Assembly (NCBI RefSeq): GCF_000210075.1
Contig: NC_021017.1
Span: 2,912,474-2,976,473, forward strand
Direction: 5' to 3'
Length of the DNA stretch: 64,000 nt
DNA from: Bacteroides xylanisolvens XB1A
Lineage (GTDB): Bacteria > Bacteroidota > Bacteroidia > Bacteroidales > Bacteroidaceae
Numbering within the stretch: position 1 is the stretch's first letter; each line of letters opens with the position of its first letter. Under the pieces are notes generated by a model. The model saw only the letters and a program-made list of their open reading frames with translations. It searched no databases and was not told the origin of the DNA. Both the position numbers and the translations under genes were made by a program. Shown one piece after another: positions 8,406 through 18,303 of this stretch.

Positions 8406-9400
8406 ATATTAAAAGCAAATAAGAGGATGAGGCCGACCAATGAAATGATAAAGAACACATTCGAACTTTTACTATTGGTCAGTACAAAGAAATGTCCGAT
8501 CAGGATGCTGTTGCTTATGATAAGCAAAGGCAGCAGGGCACTGCAATATATCGGTTGCAAGGCAATCAGCAGGAACAGGAAGAGCGTCAGGTCTATCAAA
8601 AACTGGAGATAGGCACGTGTGCGTATCTTATCCTCAAATCCGGCAGCGATGCAATGGACAGCACTGACGATAAACATCACGAGCAGATAGCCCAGTATAG
8701 CCAATTCCCAGGGTTGAAGGATTTGTAAGTTAAAGACTTCTCCGAAAGTTAATAGCTGGTTGAAAGGGCGGTAGAACAACTCCATCTCGTTATAGAAGAA
8801 GGCGTGTCCGAACAGCATCCAGTAGGGCAGCATCCATCCGAGCAGCGCGCCGCAGAAACTACGCGGAGTGAGCGACTGGAAACGGTAGGCTTCGAGCAAC
8901 CAAAGCACCGAGAGGATGGTGAGCTGTGGGAAAAGAATACTTCCCGCTCCGATAAAGAAGAAGGAATAGAATAGATAGCCCGCAGCTTGAGCTTGCTGAT
9001 AGCTTTTAAACAGAAAATAAATGGAAATAAGAGAACCGAGGGCGACAATGTCTCCTATGTATAGTAAATGCATTCCCGGACAAACGGTGACTAGCAGGAA
9101 ATAAATAGCTGTCTGCATGGAAGCCCTCATGCGGATAATGCTGAACTGGTTGTTCAGCTCTATCAGAAAATAGCCGATGATTGCGTAAACCAGAAAGCTG
9201 ACAATTCGTTCTGCCCATCCCGGAAGCAGTAAATCGCGGGTGGATTGCAAGAAAGAAGAGCTGTCCTTGGGTGTTGTTGAGGCTATGGAGTCGGGAAATA
9301 AAAAGTAAGTCAACACCCAGCATAGGGCGCAGATAAAGATAACGGCAGGCAGGGTCCACCGTCCTGCCGTCACTTGACTTTGTAGTCTTTTATTTCTCAT
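8390..9400 (-). CDS. Polytopic membrane protein, Bacteroidetes-specific (DUF6427-like)
   Basis: This 336-residue protein has about nine or ten hydrophobic helices and no soluble domain. The pattern (a short basic N-terminus, helices at about 16-36 and 63-85, then helices to the end at FAFNIWTLL) resembles the Bacteroidetes membrane family DUF6427, but I recognise no catalytic motif and the family name is tentative. It lies 114 bp after purD on the same strand and overlaps the YqaA-like gene by 16 bp, so those two are probably made together. Confidence 0.65.
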   Translation of the reverse strand: MRNKRLQSQVTAGRWTLPAVIFICALCWVLTYFLFPDSIASTTPKDSSSFLQSTRDLLLPGWAERIVSFLVYAIIGYFLIELNNQFSIIRMRASMQTAIYFLLVTVCPGMHLLYIGDIVALGSLISIYFLFKSYQQAQAAGYLFYSFFFIGAGSILFPQLTILSVLWLLEAYRFQSLTPRSFCGALLGWMLPYWMLFGHAFFYNEMELFYRPFNQLLTFGEVFNLQILQPWELAILGYLLVMFIVSAVHCIAAGFEDKIRTRAYLQFLIDLTLFLFLLIALQPIYCSALLPLLIISNSILIGHFFVLTNSKSSNVFFIISLVGLILLFAFNIWTLL

Positions 9401-9514
9401 TGGTCTGTCAGTTCTTTTGCCGCCCGGCGGGCATATATCATCGCTTTGTAGGATCTATATGCTGTGCAAATAGGGGATTTATGCCTGCCGTGGCGTATCA
9501 TTACAGGTTGTTTC

Positions 9515-10789
9515 TTACAAATCGAATCCGATGTCGCGGCGGAAATACTTCTTGTCGAAGTCGATCATGTCTGCCACTTTGTAGCTCTGTGCCAATGCTT
9601 CTTCTTTCGTTGCACCGTAAGAGCAAACGGCAATCACACGTCCTCCGTTCGTCACCACTTGTCCGTCTTTCATGGCTGTTCCGGCATGGAAAATGATGCT
9701 GTCGGTGGCGGCAGCCTGTTCCAGTCCGCTGATAGGGAATCCTTTTTCGTAGGCTTCTGGGTAACCACCGCTGACAAGAATGACGCAGCCGGCCGAACGT
9801 GGGTCCATCACCAGTGTTTTCTCGTTCAGGTTGCCTGCCGCTGTGCCTTCAAGCAACTCTACGAGGTCGCTTTGAATGCGCAACATCACGCTTTCTGTTT
9901 CCGGGTCGCCCATGCGGACGTTGTATTCGATAACCATCGGTTCACCTTTCACCTTGATAAGACCGAGGAAGATGAAACCTTTGTAGGTGATCTTTTCTTC
10001 TTTCAGACCATTGATGGTCGGTTCGATGATGCGTGTGCGTACTTTCTCCATATATACTTCGTCAGCAAACGGAACCGGAGTTACGCTACCCATACCGCCT
10101 GTATTCAATCCTTTGTCGCCTTCACCGATACGTTTGTAGTCTTTCGCTACAGGGAGGACTTTGTAGTTGTCTCCGTCTGTCAGTACGAATACAGAGCACT
10201 CGATACCGCTCAAGAATTCTTCAATCACAACGGTTGCCGATGCGGAACCGAACATGCCGCCGAGCATTTCTTTCAGTTCTTTCTTCGCTTCATCCAGCGT
10301 AGGAAGGATGAGAACTCCTTTCCCGGCACAAAGGCCATCAGCCTTCAATACATAGGGAGCTTCCAACGTTTCGAGGAAAGCGAGGCCCTCTTCGAGGTTT
10401 TCGGAAGTAATGCTTTTGTAGCGGGCTGTCGGGATGTTGTGGCGCATCATGAAGCCTTTGGCAAACTCCTTGCTGCCTTCCAGTTGCGCTCCTTGAGCCG
10501 AAGGACCGATCACGGCAATATGCTTTAGCTCCGGACGGTTTTGGAAGTAATCGTAGATTCCTTTTACCAACGGATCTTCGGGGCCTACTACTATCATTTG
10601 GATGTTCTCTTTTAGAGCAAAAGCACTGATTGCTTCAAAATCGGTTGCTTTGATGTTGACATTCTCGCCTACGGCAGTTGTTCCGGCATTTCCCGGAGCA
10701 ATGTATAGTTTTTCAACTTTCGGACTTTGGGCAATTTTCCATGCCAGTGCATGTTCGCGGCCGCCCGAGCCTAGTAATAATATCTTCAT
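9515..10789 (-). CDS. purD: Phosphoribosylamine-glycine ligase
   Basis: This 424-residue GAR synthetase carries out the second step of de novo purine synthesis, joining glycine to 5-phosphoribosylamine with ATP. The start has [17 protein letters not shown], the N-domain phosphate loop. The ATP-grasp part includes [14 protein letters not shown] and [17 protein letters not shown]. The metal-site motif [13 protein letters not shown] (about 290-302) and the C-terminal [11 protein letters not shown] are intact. The length is normal. It stands apart from other pur genes here, between an S9 peptidase gene (68 bp upstream) and a membrane protein. Confidence 0.97.
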   Translation of the reverse strand: MKILLLGSGGREHALAWKIAQSPKVEKLYIAPGNAGTTAVGENVNIKATDFEAISAFALKENIQMIVVGPEDPLVKGIYDYFQNRPELKHIAVIGPSAQGAQLEGSKEFAKGFMMRHNIPTARYKSITSENLEEGLAFLETLEAPYVLKADGLCAGKGVLILPTLDEAKKELKEMLGGMFGSASATVVIEEFLSGIECSVFVLTDGDNYKVLPVAKDYKRIGEGDKGLNTGGMGSVTPVPFADEVYMEKVRTRIIEPTINGLKEEKITYKGFIFLGLIKVKGEPMVIEYNVRMGDPETESVMLRIQSDLVELLEGTAAGNLNEKTLVMDPRSAGCVILVSGGYPEAYEKGFPISGLEQAAATDSIIFHAGTAMKDGQVVTNGGRVIAVCSYGATKEEALAQSYKVADMIDFDKKYFRRDIGFDL

Positions 10790-10857
10790 CTTTGTATTGT
10801 TATGGATTTATACTGTTATCTATGATTCGTATGGATACGGTGGTGTCTTTGTCAGTT

Positions 10858-13056
10858 TTATAAGTTCTGCTCAAAGTACCGGGTGATTTTCTCATGCAGA
10901 TGTACACGGTCACGTCCTGCTACGTTGTGCTTGTGGCACGGGTAGATAAACAGGTCGGGATAAGTGCGGGCATCTACACAGGCTTTCATGAACGACAGGG
11001 TGTGCTGTGGCACGCAGGTGTCGTCATGGTCGTCGTGAATAATCAATAGGTGACCTTTCAGTTGGCCGGCAAGGTTTTTCAGATTACATTCTTTGTAGCC
11101 TTCTGGGTTGCTTTCCGGTGTATCCATATAGCGTTCGCCGTACATTACTTCATAATACCCCCAGTCGATTACCGGGCCTCCGGCAACGCCTACTTTGAAT
11201 ATTTCCGGGTAACGGAGCATCAGGGCGGTAGTCATGTGTCCTCCGAAGCTCCATCCGTGTACGCCGATGCGTTCGCTGTCTACGTAGGGGAGGGATTTCA
11301 GGAATTCAACGCCTTTTACCTGGTCTTTACCTTCTTCGATGCCAAGACGGCGGAAGGTAGCATTTTCAAATGCCAGTCCACGGTTGCTGCTGCCACGGTT
11401 ATCGATGGTGAACATGATATAGCCTTTACCTGCCATGTACGTATCCCATCCGCGTGCGCCGTTTTGCCATCCTCCGGTGACGCATTGCGCGTGAGGACCT
11501 CCGTAGACGTATACGATGACGGGATATTTCTTGGCCGGGTCAAAGTTGGCCGGTTTCATCAGGCGATAATGCAGGTCGGTGGTGCCGTCTGCCGCTTTGA
11601 TTGTTCCGGTTTCGATGCTTGGCATTTGGTAGCCTTCGTAAGGGCTTTCAGCAGTCAGCAGATTGGCTGTTTCTTTGAAGTTTTTGGTGTCTACCAGGTT
11701 GATGATGCGAGGCTGGTCTTTTGTTGAATAACGGTCGATAAGATAAGTGCCGGAAGCGCTAAGCATGCCGCTATGTTCGCTTTCTTTGCAGTTCTCGAAC
11801 GGTTGGCTTATTTTTCCATTGCTCACGTTTACAGCGAAATGTCCGCTTCTCAAGCCTTCTACGGCTGTGAAGATGATTTCTTTACGCTTTGTGTTGAATC
11901 CTAGGACGTCGCTGACCAGCCAGTTGCCTTTGGTCAGTTGTTTGACTTTGCCGGCCTGGAAATAAGTACCACCGTTGGCACTGTTATAAGTTTCACCTTT
12001 CATGTTGGCTGCATCGGCATCAAAGAGATAAAGATGGTTGTAGCCGTCACGCTGACTTTGATAGATGAATTTGGTAGGGTCCCACGGCAAAAATATGATT
12101 GCGTTTTGTGGCTCCACGTATTTAGGATGCATTTCTTCGTAGAGAACACCCATCGGCTCTCCTGTTTCTGCGTTGTACCGGCAAAGTTTGGCGTGGTTCT
12201 GGTCACGGTTTACTTCAATCAGGTAGAGGCTTTTTTCATCCGGTGACCAGCTGATATTGGTGAAATAACGGTCTGTGGGATCACCTGCGTTCAGATAAAT
12301 GCTTTTGCCTGTGGCAGGGTTGTAAATGCCTACTTTTACCTGATGGCTCGTCATGCCTGCCATCGGATAACGTACATTGTTCACTTCGCCTACGCGTGCA
12401 GTGATGTCTACAAGCGGGTATTGTGTCACCATGCTCTCGTCCATACGGTAGAAAGCGAGCAGGTTACCTTTCGGGCTCCAGAAAGTGCCTTTGTTGATAC
12501 CAAATTCATTCCGGTGTACAGTCTGTCCGCAAACGATGCCTTCGGGTTCATTGGTTACCGCTTTCTCGTTTACATACAGATTGTTACCTATCGTGTATGC
12601 CACGTTTCCACTGGCTGCGCAATAGTCTTCATTATCTGCTCCGTCTTTGGGTTTGAGAGTGCTGACAACTTGATTGCTCTTGAAATCATATACAATGAAC
12701 TTTCCTGCTATCTTGAATAGCATTTGTGGCTTATCGGCCCATGGGAAACTGACGGAATACAGGTGTGATAACTTTCCTGCCTTGTTCTCTTCAAGCACTT
12801 TGTTGATCTGTTCACGAGTGATAACCATTGTTTCTTTCCCCGTTTTGGGTTGGATAGAATAAAGGGTATCTACGCCCGGCTTGATACATTCGTCACCCCA
12901 CCATTGCAGTCCGTACAGGTTGTCTGCATAGCGGTAACTCTCGCCACCCGGAATCAATTCTTCCAGTGTCGGCTTTTTGGTTTCTTGTGCCATAACATTG
13001 AATCCGATTGGTAGTGCCAACAATAAAAGCATGGCTCTTTTTCCAATTTTACTCAT
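10858..13056 (-). CDS. S9B dipeptidyl/tripeptidyl-peptidase (DPP-IV family), exported
   Basis: This 732-residue serine peptidase has a signal peptide (ends near ALPIGFNVMAQE), an eight-blade-type DPPIV N-terminal propeller (about 60-480) and a C-terminal alpha/beta hydrolase domain. The nucleophile is Ser603 in GWSFGGH. The acid lies in the HDDHDDTCVP segment and the His in CHKHNVAGRDR near the end. The pair of Glu that anchors the substrate N-terminus is plausible in YLIEVNRDQ or LYEEMHP but was not assigned. Such enzymes cut dipeptides or tripeptides after proline or alanine in the periplasm. It follows the ORF6N gene by 14 bp. Confidence 0.9.
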   Translation of the reverse strand: MSKIGKRAMLLLLALPIGFNVMAQETKKPTLEELIPGGESYRYADNLYGLQWWGDECIKPGVDTLYSIQPKTGKETMVITREQINKVLEENKAGKLSHLYSVSFPWADKPQMLFKIAGKFIVYDFKSNQVVSTLKPKDGADNEDYCAASGNVAYTIGNNLYVNEKAVTNEPEGIVCGQTVHRNEFGINKGTFWSPKGNLLAFYRMDESMVTQYPLVDITARVGEVNNVRYPMAGMTSHQVKVGIYNPATGKSIYLNAGDPTDRYFTNISWSPDEKSLYLIEVNRDQNHAKLCRYNAETGEPMGVLYEEMHPKYVEPQNAIIFLPWDPTKFIYQSQRDGYNHLYLFDADAANMKGETYNSANGGTYFQAGKVKQLTKGNWLVSDVLGFNTKRKEIIFTAVEGLRSGHFAVNVSNGKISQPFENCKESEHSGMLSASGTYLIDRYSTKDQPRIINLVDTKNFKETANLLTAESPYEGYQMPSIETGTIKAADGTTDLHYRLMKPANFDPAKKYPVIVYVYGGPHAQCVTGGWQNGARGWDTYMAGKGYIMFTIDNRGSSNRGLAFENATFRRLGIEEGKDQVKGVEFLKSLPYVDSERIGVHGWSFGGHMTTALMLRYPEIFKVGVAGGPVIDWGYYEVMYGERYMDTPESNPEGYKECNLKNLAGQLKGHLLIIHDDHDDTCVPQHTLSFMKACVDARTYPDLFIYPCHKHNVAGRDRVHLHEKITRYFEQNL

Positions 13057-13070
13057 TGCTCTTTTCTTTA

Positions 13071-13619
13071 TTATTTGTTTTTAAATCCTTCTATTTTTAC
13101 TCTGTCCAAGGGAGTCTGCTTTATTTGAATGGCAGCACTCAACTTGGCGAAAGCGGTGAATAGGTCGTCAAATTGCTTCTCGTAGCTTTCTCTGTCGGAG
13201 GATATGTCCTCTTCCAAGTATTCAATCCTTTTCCTCAATTCTTCCAATTCCTGTTTCGGAGCATGGGAGAGTAGGTATTGACGCATGTGGACGAAGGCAT
13301 CCATAATATTAATACTGACTTCAATGGCACGGGGACTTTTCAGAACTCCAGATAACATTGCTACACCTTGTTCTGTAAAAGCGTAAGGCATTTTGCGAGT
13401 ACCACCCCAACTTGATATTCCATTTTGGAATATCAAGTTGAACTCGTCTTTATTTAATTGAAACATGAATCTTGCAGGAAATCGTTCGATGTTTCGTTTA
13501 ATGGCTTTATTGAAGTTACCTGTGGTAACTTCATACATCTCCGCCAAATCAAAGTCCAACATAACTTTTTGACCTCTGATCTCATAAATTTTATTTTCAA
13601 TGATAACAATGTCGTTCAT
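13071..13619 (-). CDS. ORF6N domain protein
   Basis: This 182-residue protein carries an ORF6N (KilA-N-associated) DNA-binding domain over about residues 3-95, with IYEIRGQKVMLDFDLAEMY, the RFPARFMFQL strand and MPYAFTEQGVAMLSGVL. A coiled-coil helix follows (about 120-165). The family is common in phages and as free-standing regulators in Bacteroides, where its targets are unknown. It lies 14 bp ahead of the S9 peptidase gene on the same strand, so it could share its transcript. No other phage gene is nearby, so it is probably domesticated. Confidence 0.85.
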   Translation of the reverse strand: MNDIVIIENKIYEIRGQKVMLDFDLAEMYEVTTGNFNKAIKRNIERFPARFMFQLNKDEFNLIFQNGISSWGGTRKMPYAFTEQGVAMLSGVLKSPRAIEVSINIMDAFVHMRQYLLSHAPKQELEELRKRIEYLEEDISSDRESYEKQFDDLFTAFAKLSAAIQIKQTPLDRVKIEGFKNK

Positions 13620-13763
13620 TTTTTCTTTAATTGGTTGCTATCATAGATAGCTTATTGGCGAAAATGTTATTTGAACTTGAGGTTGCAATTTGTGACCTCA
13701 AGTTGGTTATCAGGGTGTTAATGAGTGTGTGATGTTATAATGTGTCATTAACTATTGAATGGT

Positions 13764-15206
13764 TTATTCCTCTTCCTTCTTCGGAATCCTCGGCTCCCGA
13801 TTTCCTTTAAACTCTCTCGGGCCTCTCGAATCTCTTCCTCCGAGGAATTCTCCCCGTGGCTTTCTATCTCTTCCATCACCACCTTTGAACTCACCACCTT
13901 CTCTGCGCGGCTTGTATTCTCCCTCTCTGCGAGGTCTGGATTCACCATCCCGACGCGGTTTGAACTCACCTTCGCGGCGTGGCTTAAATTCTTTTCTTTC
14001 TCTAAATCTTGGAGCCTGTTCTCCTTCAGCCTCTTTCTTTTCTTCTCCCTCTTCCTGGCTCTTGAACTCTTTGTATTTTCCGTCAAAAATCTCATATTTG
14101 CGGAACTCACACTCCAACGGTCCATTGAACAAAGGAACTTTCTGACTTGCTTTCAAACCAATCTGGTCGAAACACTCTTCCCGATAAGAAAGCACCCATG
14201 CCTCGTTTCCTACAAACGCATGTTTCAGACGTTCACCGATCATCTGATAAAGTCCAAGCAAATCATTAGTGGAAATACGTTCACCGTATGGCGGGTTAGT
14301 GATGATAATCGACTTCTCCTGTGGCTGTTCAAACTGCTGGAACGGTTGTAGCTTCAACACGATGTCTTTCGATACGCCAGCAGCTTTTATATTGTGAGTC
14401 GCAATCTCATTAGCTTTCGGATTGTTATCGTATCCGTAAATCTTATGAGCAAATTCGCGCTCCTGACTGTCATCATTGTAAATCTCATCGAACATATCCG
14501 CATCGAAATCTACCCATTTCTCAAAAGCAAACCCTTTACGGAATACTCCCGGAGCAATATTCTTAGCAATCAGTGCCGCTTCAACAGGGATAGTACCCGA
14601 ACCACACATCGGGTCGATCAAATCACATTCTCCGCGCCATCCGGTCATTAGAATCATGCCGGCAGCCAATACCTCATTTAACGGGGCTTCTACTGCTTCC
14701 TGGCGATAACCGCGACGGTGAAGTGATTCTCCAGACGAGTCCAAAGACAACGTACAGGTAGTCTGTGCAATATGAATATTCAGAAGTACATCCGGATTGT
14801 TGATACGTACCGACGGACGTTTTCCTGTTTTATCACGGAAATAATCCACAATCGCATCTTTCACCTTATACGAAACGAATTTCGAATGGCGGAACTCATC
14901 GCTGAATACTACTGCATCGATAGCGAACGTCTTGTTCACATCGAGATATTCTTCCCATGGAATAGCCTGTATTTGATTATAAACCTCATCGGCATCTTTG
15001 GCTGTAAAGTTTTTAATTGGTTTCAGGATACGGATGGCGGTGCGAAGGCAAAAATTCGCCTTATACATCATACGTTTATCTCCTGTGAATGAAACCATGC
15101 GGCGTCCTATTTGAATGTCGTTGGCTCCTAATGCTGTCAGTTCTTCTGCAAGTATCTCTTCCAGTCCCTGGAAAGTCTTGGCTATCATCTCGAATTGTTC
15201 GCTCAT
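13764..15206 (-). CDS. rlmL: THUMP-domain 23S rRNA guanine-N2 methyltransferase (RlmL-like) with Arg/Gly-rich tail
   Basis: This 480-residue RNA methyltransferase has an N-terminal ferredoxin-like/THUMP part (about 1-160), the SAM motif DPMCGSGTIPVEAA (about 197-210) and the catalytic NPPYGER motif (about 303-309). It matches the RlmL half of E. coli RlmKL, which makes m2G2445 in 23S rRNA. The tail from about 400 is unusual: acidic Lys/Glu, then tandem 8-residue units of the form FKPRREGE (at least four, with D, S or Y variants) and GG/RG stretches, giving a highly charged disordered extension probably binding RNA. I start at MSEQFEMI (15206) rather than an upstream in-frame Met at 15269, which lies inside cysE. 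The gap to the cysE stop is 16 bp. Confidence 0.85.
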   Translation of the reverse strand: MSEQFEMIAKTFQGLEEILAEELTALGANDIQIGRRMVSFTGDKRMMYKANFCLRTAIRILKPIKNFTAKDADEVYNQIQAIPWEEYLDVNKTFAIDAVVFSDEFRHSKFVSYKVKDAIVDYFRDKTGKRPSVRINNPDVLLNIHIAQTTCTLSLDSSGESLHRRGYRQEAVEAPLNEVLAAGMILMTGWRGECDLIDPMCGSGTIPVEAALIAKNIAPGVFRKGFAFEKWVDFDADMFDEIYNDDSQEREFAHKIYGYDNNPKANEIATHNIKAAGVSKDIVLKLQPFQQFEQPQEKSIIITNPPYGERISTNDLLGLYQMIGERLKHAFVGNEAWVLSYREECFDQIGLKASQKVPLFNGPLECEFRKYEIFDGKYKEFKSQEEGEEKKEAEGEQAPRFRERKEFKPRREGEFKPRRDGESRPRREGEYKPRREGGEFKGGDGRDRKPRGEFLGGRDSRGPREFKGNREPRIPKKEEE

Positions 15207-15222
15207 ATAGATTCTTTTGATT

Positions 15223-16128
15223 TTATTTTTTTGCTTTAGTTTGTACGATTCTTGCTCCTGCAGGAACATTCTCCGTTACCCAGATATTACCGCCTACGGT
15301 TGCGTCACGTCCGATGGTGATTCTTCCCAAAATAGTGGCGTTGGAATAAACAATCACATTGTCTTCCAGGATCGGATGGCGGGGGATTCCCTTGATTGGT
15401 TTTCCGTCGGCATCCAGCGGGAAACTCTTGGCTCCCAGAGTGACGCCCTGATATAGCTTGACGTTATTTCCGATAATACTCGTGGCACCGATAACGACAC
15501 CCGTACCGTGGTCGATAGTGAAGTGAGTGCCAATCTTTGCGGCCGGATGGATATCAATTCCCGTTTCGCTATGCGCCATCTCCGTGATGATGCGGGGAAT
15601 CAAAGGAACGCCCAGTTCCAGCAGTTCATGCGCGATACGGTAATTGCTGATCGCTTTAATAGCCGGATAGCAGAAAATTACCTCCCCATAGCTTTCGGCA
15701 GCCGGGTCACCGTTATAGGCGGCTTCCACATCGGTTGCCAGTATTCTTCTCATGGCGGGTAACTTACTGATAAATTTAGCAGCAAGACGTGCTGCCTCTT
15801 CCCGTTTCGAGTCGGAGCAGACGTTGCATTTCCCCTCTATGGAAGTGCTAAAACACAATCCGGCCAGGATTTGCTCACAAAGTAAGTCAAACAATTTTTC
15901 AATGTTGACGCCGATGTGATAATTAATTGTCCGGCTGTTAATAGTAGAATTTCCGTAATATCCGGGGAAGAGAATGGAGCGTGAAAGCTCAATAATTTCA
16001 TACAAGACTTTAGCAGAGGGCAGTGGTTCGCCATCTTTGTGCTGATGAAACAGTCCTTTATAAGATTCGCTTTCCGATAGCTCATCGACTGCCTGTGTCA
16101 AAATGTGGGTGAAGTTCAGTGGACTCAT
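15223..16128 (-). CDS. cysE: Serine O-acetyltransferase
   Basis: This 301-residue enzyme makes O-acetylserine from serine and acetyl-CoA, the first step of cysteine synthesis. A helical N-terminal domain (about 1-170) precedes a left-handed beta helix of hexapeptide repeats. Conserved active-site stretches are DIHPAAKIG, FTIDHGTGVVIGAT (catalytic His/Asp), LYQGVTLGAKSF and RHPILEDNVIV. It is longer than E. coli CysE in the N-terminal part, like the EpsC-type plant and Bacteroidetes enzymes. It is the first gene of a pair with the RlmL-like gene on the minus strand and is divergent from the histidine kinase gene. Confidence 0.93.
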   Translation of the reverse strand: MSPLNFTHILTQAVDELSESESYKGLFHQHKDGEPLPSAKVLYEIIELSRSILFPGYYGNSTINSRTINYHIGVNIEKLFDLLCEQILAGLCFSTSIEGKCNVCSDSKREEAARLAAKFISKLPAMRRILATDVEAAYNGDPAAESYGEVIFCYPAIKAISNYRIAHELLELGVPLIPRIITEMAHSETGIDIHPAAKIGTHFTIDHGTGVVIGATSIIGNNVKLYQGVTLGAKSFPLDADGKPIKGIPRHPILEDNVIVYSNATILGRITIGRDATVGGNIWVTENVPAGARIVQTKAKK

Positions 16129-16183
16129 TAGGTCAGTTACTCATATTTATATGGGCACAAAGGTATTAAAAAAAATAATAAAA

Positions 16184-16217
16184 TTCGCTGGGATTCAGGA
16201 TAAATAATGTATTTTTG
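16184..16217 (+). promoter_or_regulatory. Probable promoter of the kinase/regulator operon
   Basis: TATTTTTG at 16210-16217 matches the Bacteroides -7 element TAnnTTTG. TTCG at 16184-16187, 22 nt upstream, is a 3-of-4 match to the -33 TTTG. The kinase start lies 34 bp downstream. Confidence 0.45.
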
Positions 16218-16251
16218 TCACATTCAAAACATGACATGAATAAGGGGACTG

Positions 16252-18303
16252 ATGAATCGGAAGACTGCTATGAAACTATTTGGACTGTTGGGGTTGTTGA
16301 TGTTGTTGAGTTGCGGATATGCTGATAGACACCGCAATAACTCTTCGTGCGAACAGGTGTTGGTTGATTCTCTGGAAGTTCGTGTACAGGATTCTTTGTT
16401 TTCCAATGTGCATTATTCCCGCTCACAGGTGCTTGACGCACTGACACAGGCGCAAGATTCCCAGGTTTACTATCGTTTGCTTGCCCTTTATGGGAAAACA
16501 TTCTTTGTCTCTTCCGATTTTGATTCTATACTCTATTACAATCGCCGGGTAAAGGAATTTTTCCGCAATGCTTCCCAATCTTCTGAATCTCTCCAATCTC
16601 CACAATGGAATGATGTATTATCCGATGTTTATAATATCGAAGGCAACGTGTGGATGCAACTGAACCGCCCTGATTCTGCAATTACCGACTATAAGAAAGC
16701 TTACGAATATCGTCTGAAAGGAAAAAAACTGCACCTGCTCCCGGATATTTGTATCAATACTGCTGATGCCTACCTGCATCGCAGTGACTTGGCACACACT
16801 GCTTCGTATTATCGTCGTGCCCTGTTTCTCTGTGATTCGCTAAACTTGTCCGAGCACGCGAAATTCCCTGTCTACTACGGATTAGGGCAAACCTATATGG
16901 AACTGCGGGATTTCGATTTATCCAATCATTACTATGAATTGGCCGGACAGTATTTCGATGAGATGAACGTGAGCGAACGATGGACTTATCTCAACAATCG
17001 CGGTAATCATTATTATTACCGGAAAGACTATCAGGAAGCTTTGAAGTATATGCGCAGGGCCAATGTGCTTGTCTCTTCTTATCCGCAGATGGTGTTTGAA
17101 CAGAATTTTATTAAAGTAAACCTGGGAGAATTGTACCTGCTGACTGACAAACTGGACTCCGCACAGGTCTGTCTGGACGAGAGTTATCGATTCTTCTCCG
17201 ATATACAGCATAACTCGGCCGTACATTACATCGAAACCCAGATGATTGAACTGGTATTGAAGAAAGGAAATATAGCTCAAGCGAAAACAATGATTGCCCG
17301 GACTGCTCCTGTCGGGCATCTTGACGCTAATATGCTGACTATACGCAATCAGTATCTACAACATTATTTTGAGCAGATTGGTGATTACCGCCATGCCTAT
17401 GAGTATCTGAAACGCGATTGTCATCTGGATGATTCCATTCGTAGCGAACGAGTACAGATGCGTGTTGCCGAACTGGATATGCGCTACCGGCAAGATACAA
17501 TCGTGCTTCGTAAAGAAATGCAGATTCAGCGACAGGCGGCAGAGATGAGAGTGCTCAAGTTGAGCGTATCTATCTGGGTACTTGTCTGCGTGTTGCTTGT
17601 GGCAGGGGTAGTGGTAGTTGTCTGGTATATGCGTAAAAAGAGGGAGTTTCTTCGCCAGCGTTTCTTCCAGCAAATCAACCGTGTCCGCATGGAGAATTTG
17701 AGAAGCCGGATTTCTCCTCATTTTACTTTTAATGTACTGGGACGTGAGATCAATCAGTTTAACGGCTCGGAAGAGGTGAAACATAATCTGATGGAACTGG
17801 TGAAATATCTCCGTCGTAGCCTCGAACTTACCGAGAAATTGAGCGTATCTTTGCAAGACGAACTGGATTTCGTCCGTACATACATCGAACTGGAACGTGG
17901 ACGTGTCGGAGAAGATTTTGTCGCAACAATCACGGTGGAGGACGGTTTAGATGCAACCCGCATCATGATTCCATCTATGATTGTGCAAATTCCGGTGGAG
18001 AATGCTATTAAACATGGACTGGCGGGAAAGGACGGAAAAAAGGAGCTAATGGTATATGTTTCCCGTGAAACAAATGGGATTCGCATAACGGTTACCGACA
18101 ACGGACGCGGGTATCTCCCGCAGGTAGTTTCCGCCACACGGGGTACTGGTACAGGATTGAAAGTGTTGTATCAGACCATTCAATTACTGAATACAAAGAA
18201 CAAGAGTGATAAAATACGTTTTAATATAACCAACAGAAGCGATGGACAAACCGGTACGGAAGTGTCGGTATATATCCCGTTTCGTTTTTCTTATGATTTA
18301 TGA
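16252..18303 (+). CDS. TPR-containing sensor histidine kinase (LytS/His_kinase type)
   Basis: This 683-residue sensor has an N-terminal signal with a lipobox-like LLSCG (Cys21), tetratricopeptide-like helical repeats over about 60-400 in the periplasm, a single membrane helix near 442-463 (VSIWVLVCVLLVAGVVVVVWYM), then a His_kinase domain and an HATPase. The phosphoacceptor is His490 in SPHFTFNVL; most relatives read NPHFLFN, so this is a slight variant. The N-box is ENAIKHGL and the G-box GTGTGLKVLY. An alternative start is Met7. It overlaps the LytTR regulator gene by 4 bp (ATGA), so the two form a classical pair. TPR sensors of this type in Bacteroides have unknown signals. Confidence 0.9.
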   Translation: MNRKTAMKLFGLLGLLMLLSCGYADRHRNNSSCEQVLVDSLEVRVQDSLFSNVHYSRSQVLDALTQAQDSQVYYRLLALYGKTFFVSSDFDSILYYNRRVKEFFRNASQSSESLQSPQWNDVLSDVYNIEGNVWMQLNRPDSAITDYKKAYEYRLKGKKLHLLPDICINTADAYLHRSDLAHTASYYRRALFLCDSLNLSEHAKFPVYYGLGQTYMELRDFDLSNHYYELAGQYFDEMNVSERWTYLNNRGNHYYYRKDYQEALKYMRRANVLVSSYPQMVFEQNFIKVNLGELYLLTDKLDSAQVCLDESYRFFSDIQHNSAVHYIETQMIELVLKKGNIAQAKTMIARTAPVGHLDANMLTIRNQYLQHYFEQIGDYRHAYEYLKRDCHLDDSIRSERVQMRVAELDMRYRQDTIVLRKEMQIQRQAAEMRVLKLSVSIWVLVCVLLVAGVVVVVWYMRKKREFLRQRFFQQINRVRMENLRSRISPHFTFNVLGREINQFNGSEEVKHNLMELVKYLRRSLELTEKLSVSLQDELDFVRTYIELERGRVGEDFVATITVEDGLDATRIMIPSMIVQIPVENAIKHGLAGKDGKKELMVYVSRETNGIRITVTDNGRGYLPQVVSATRGTGTGLKVLYQTIQLLNTKNKSDKIRFNITNRSDGQTGTEVSVYIPFRFSYDL

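Noticed and set aside
9464..10528. Plus-strand frame of 354 codons
   Set aside because: It is the antisense shadow of purD, which has all its motifs on the other strand.
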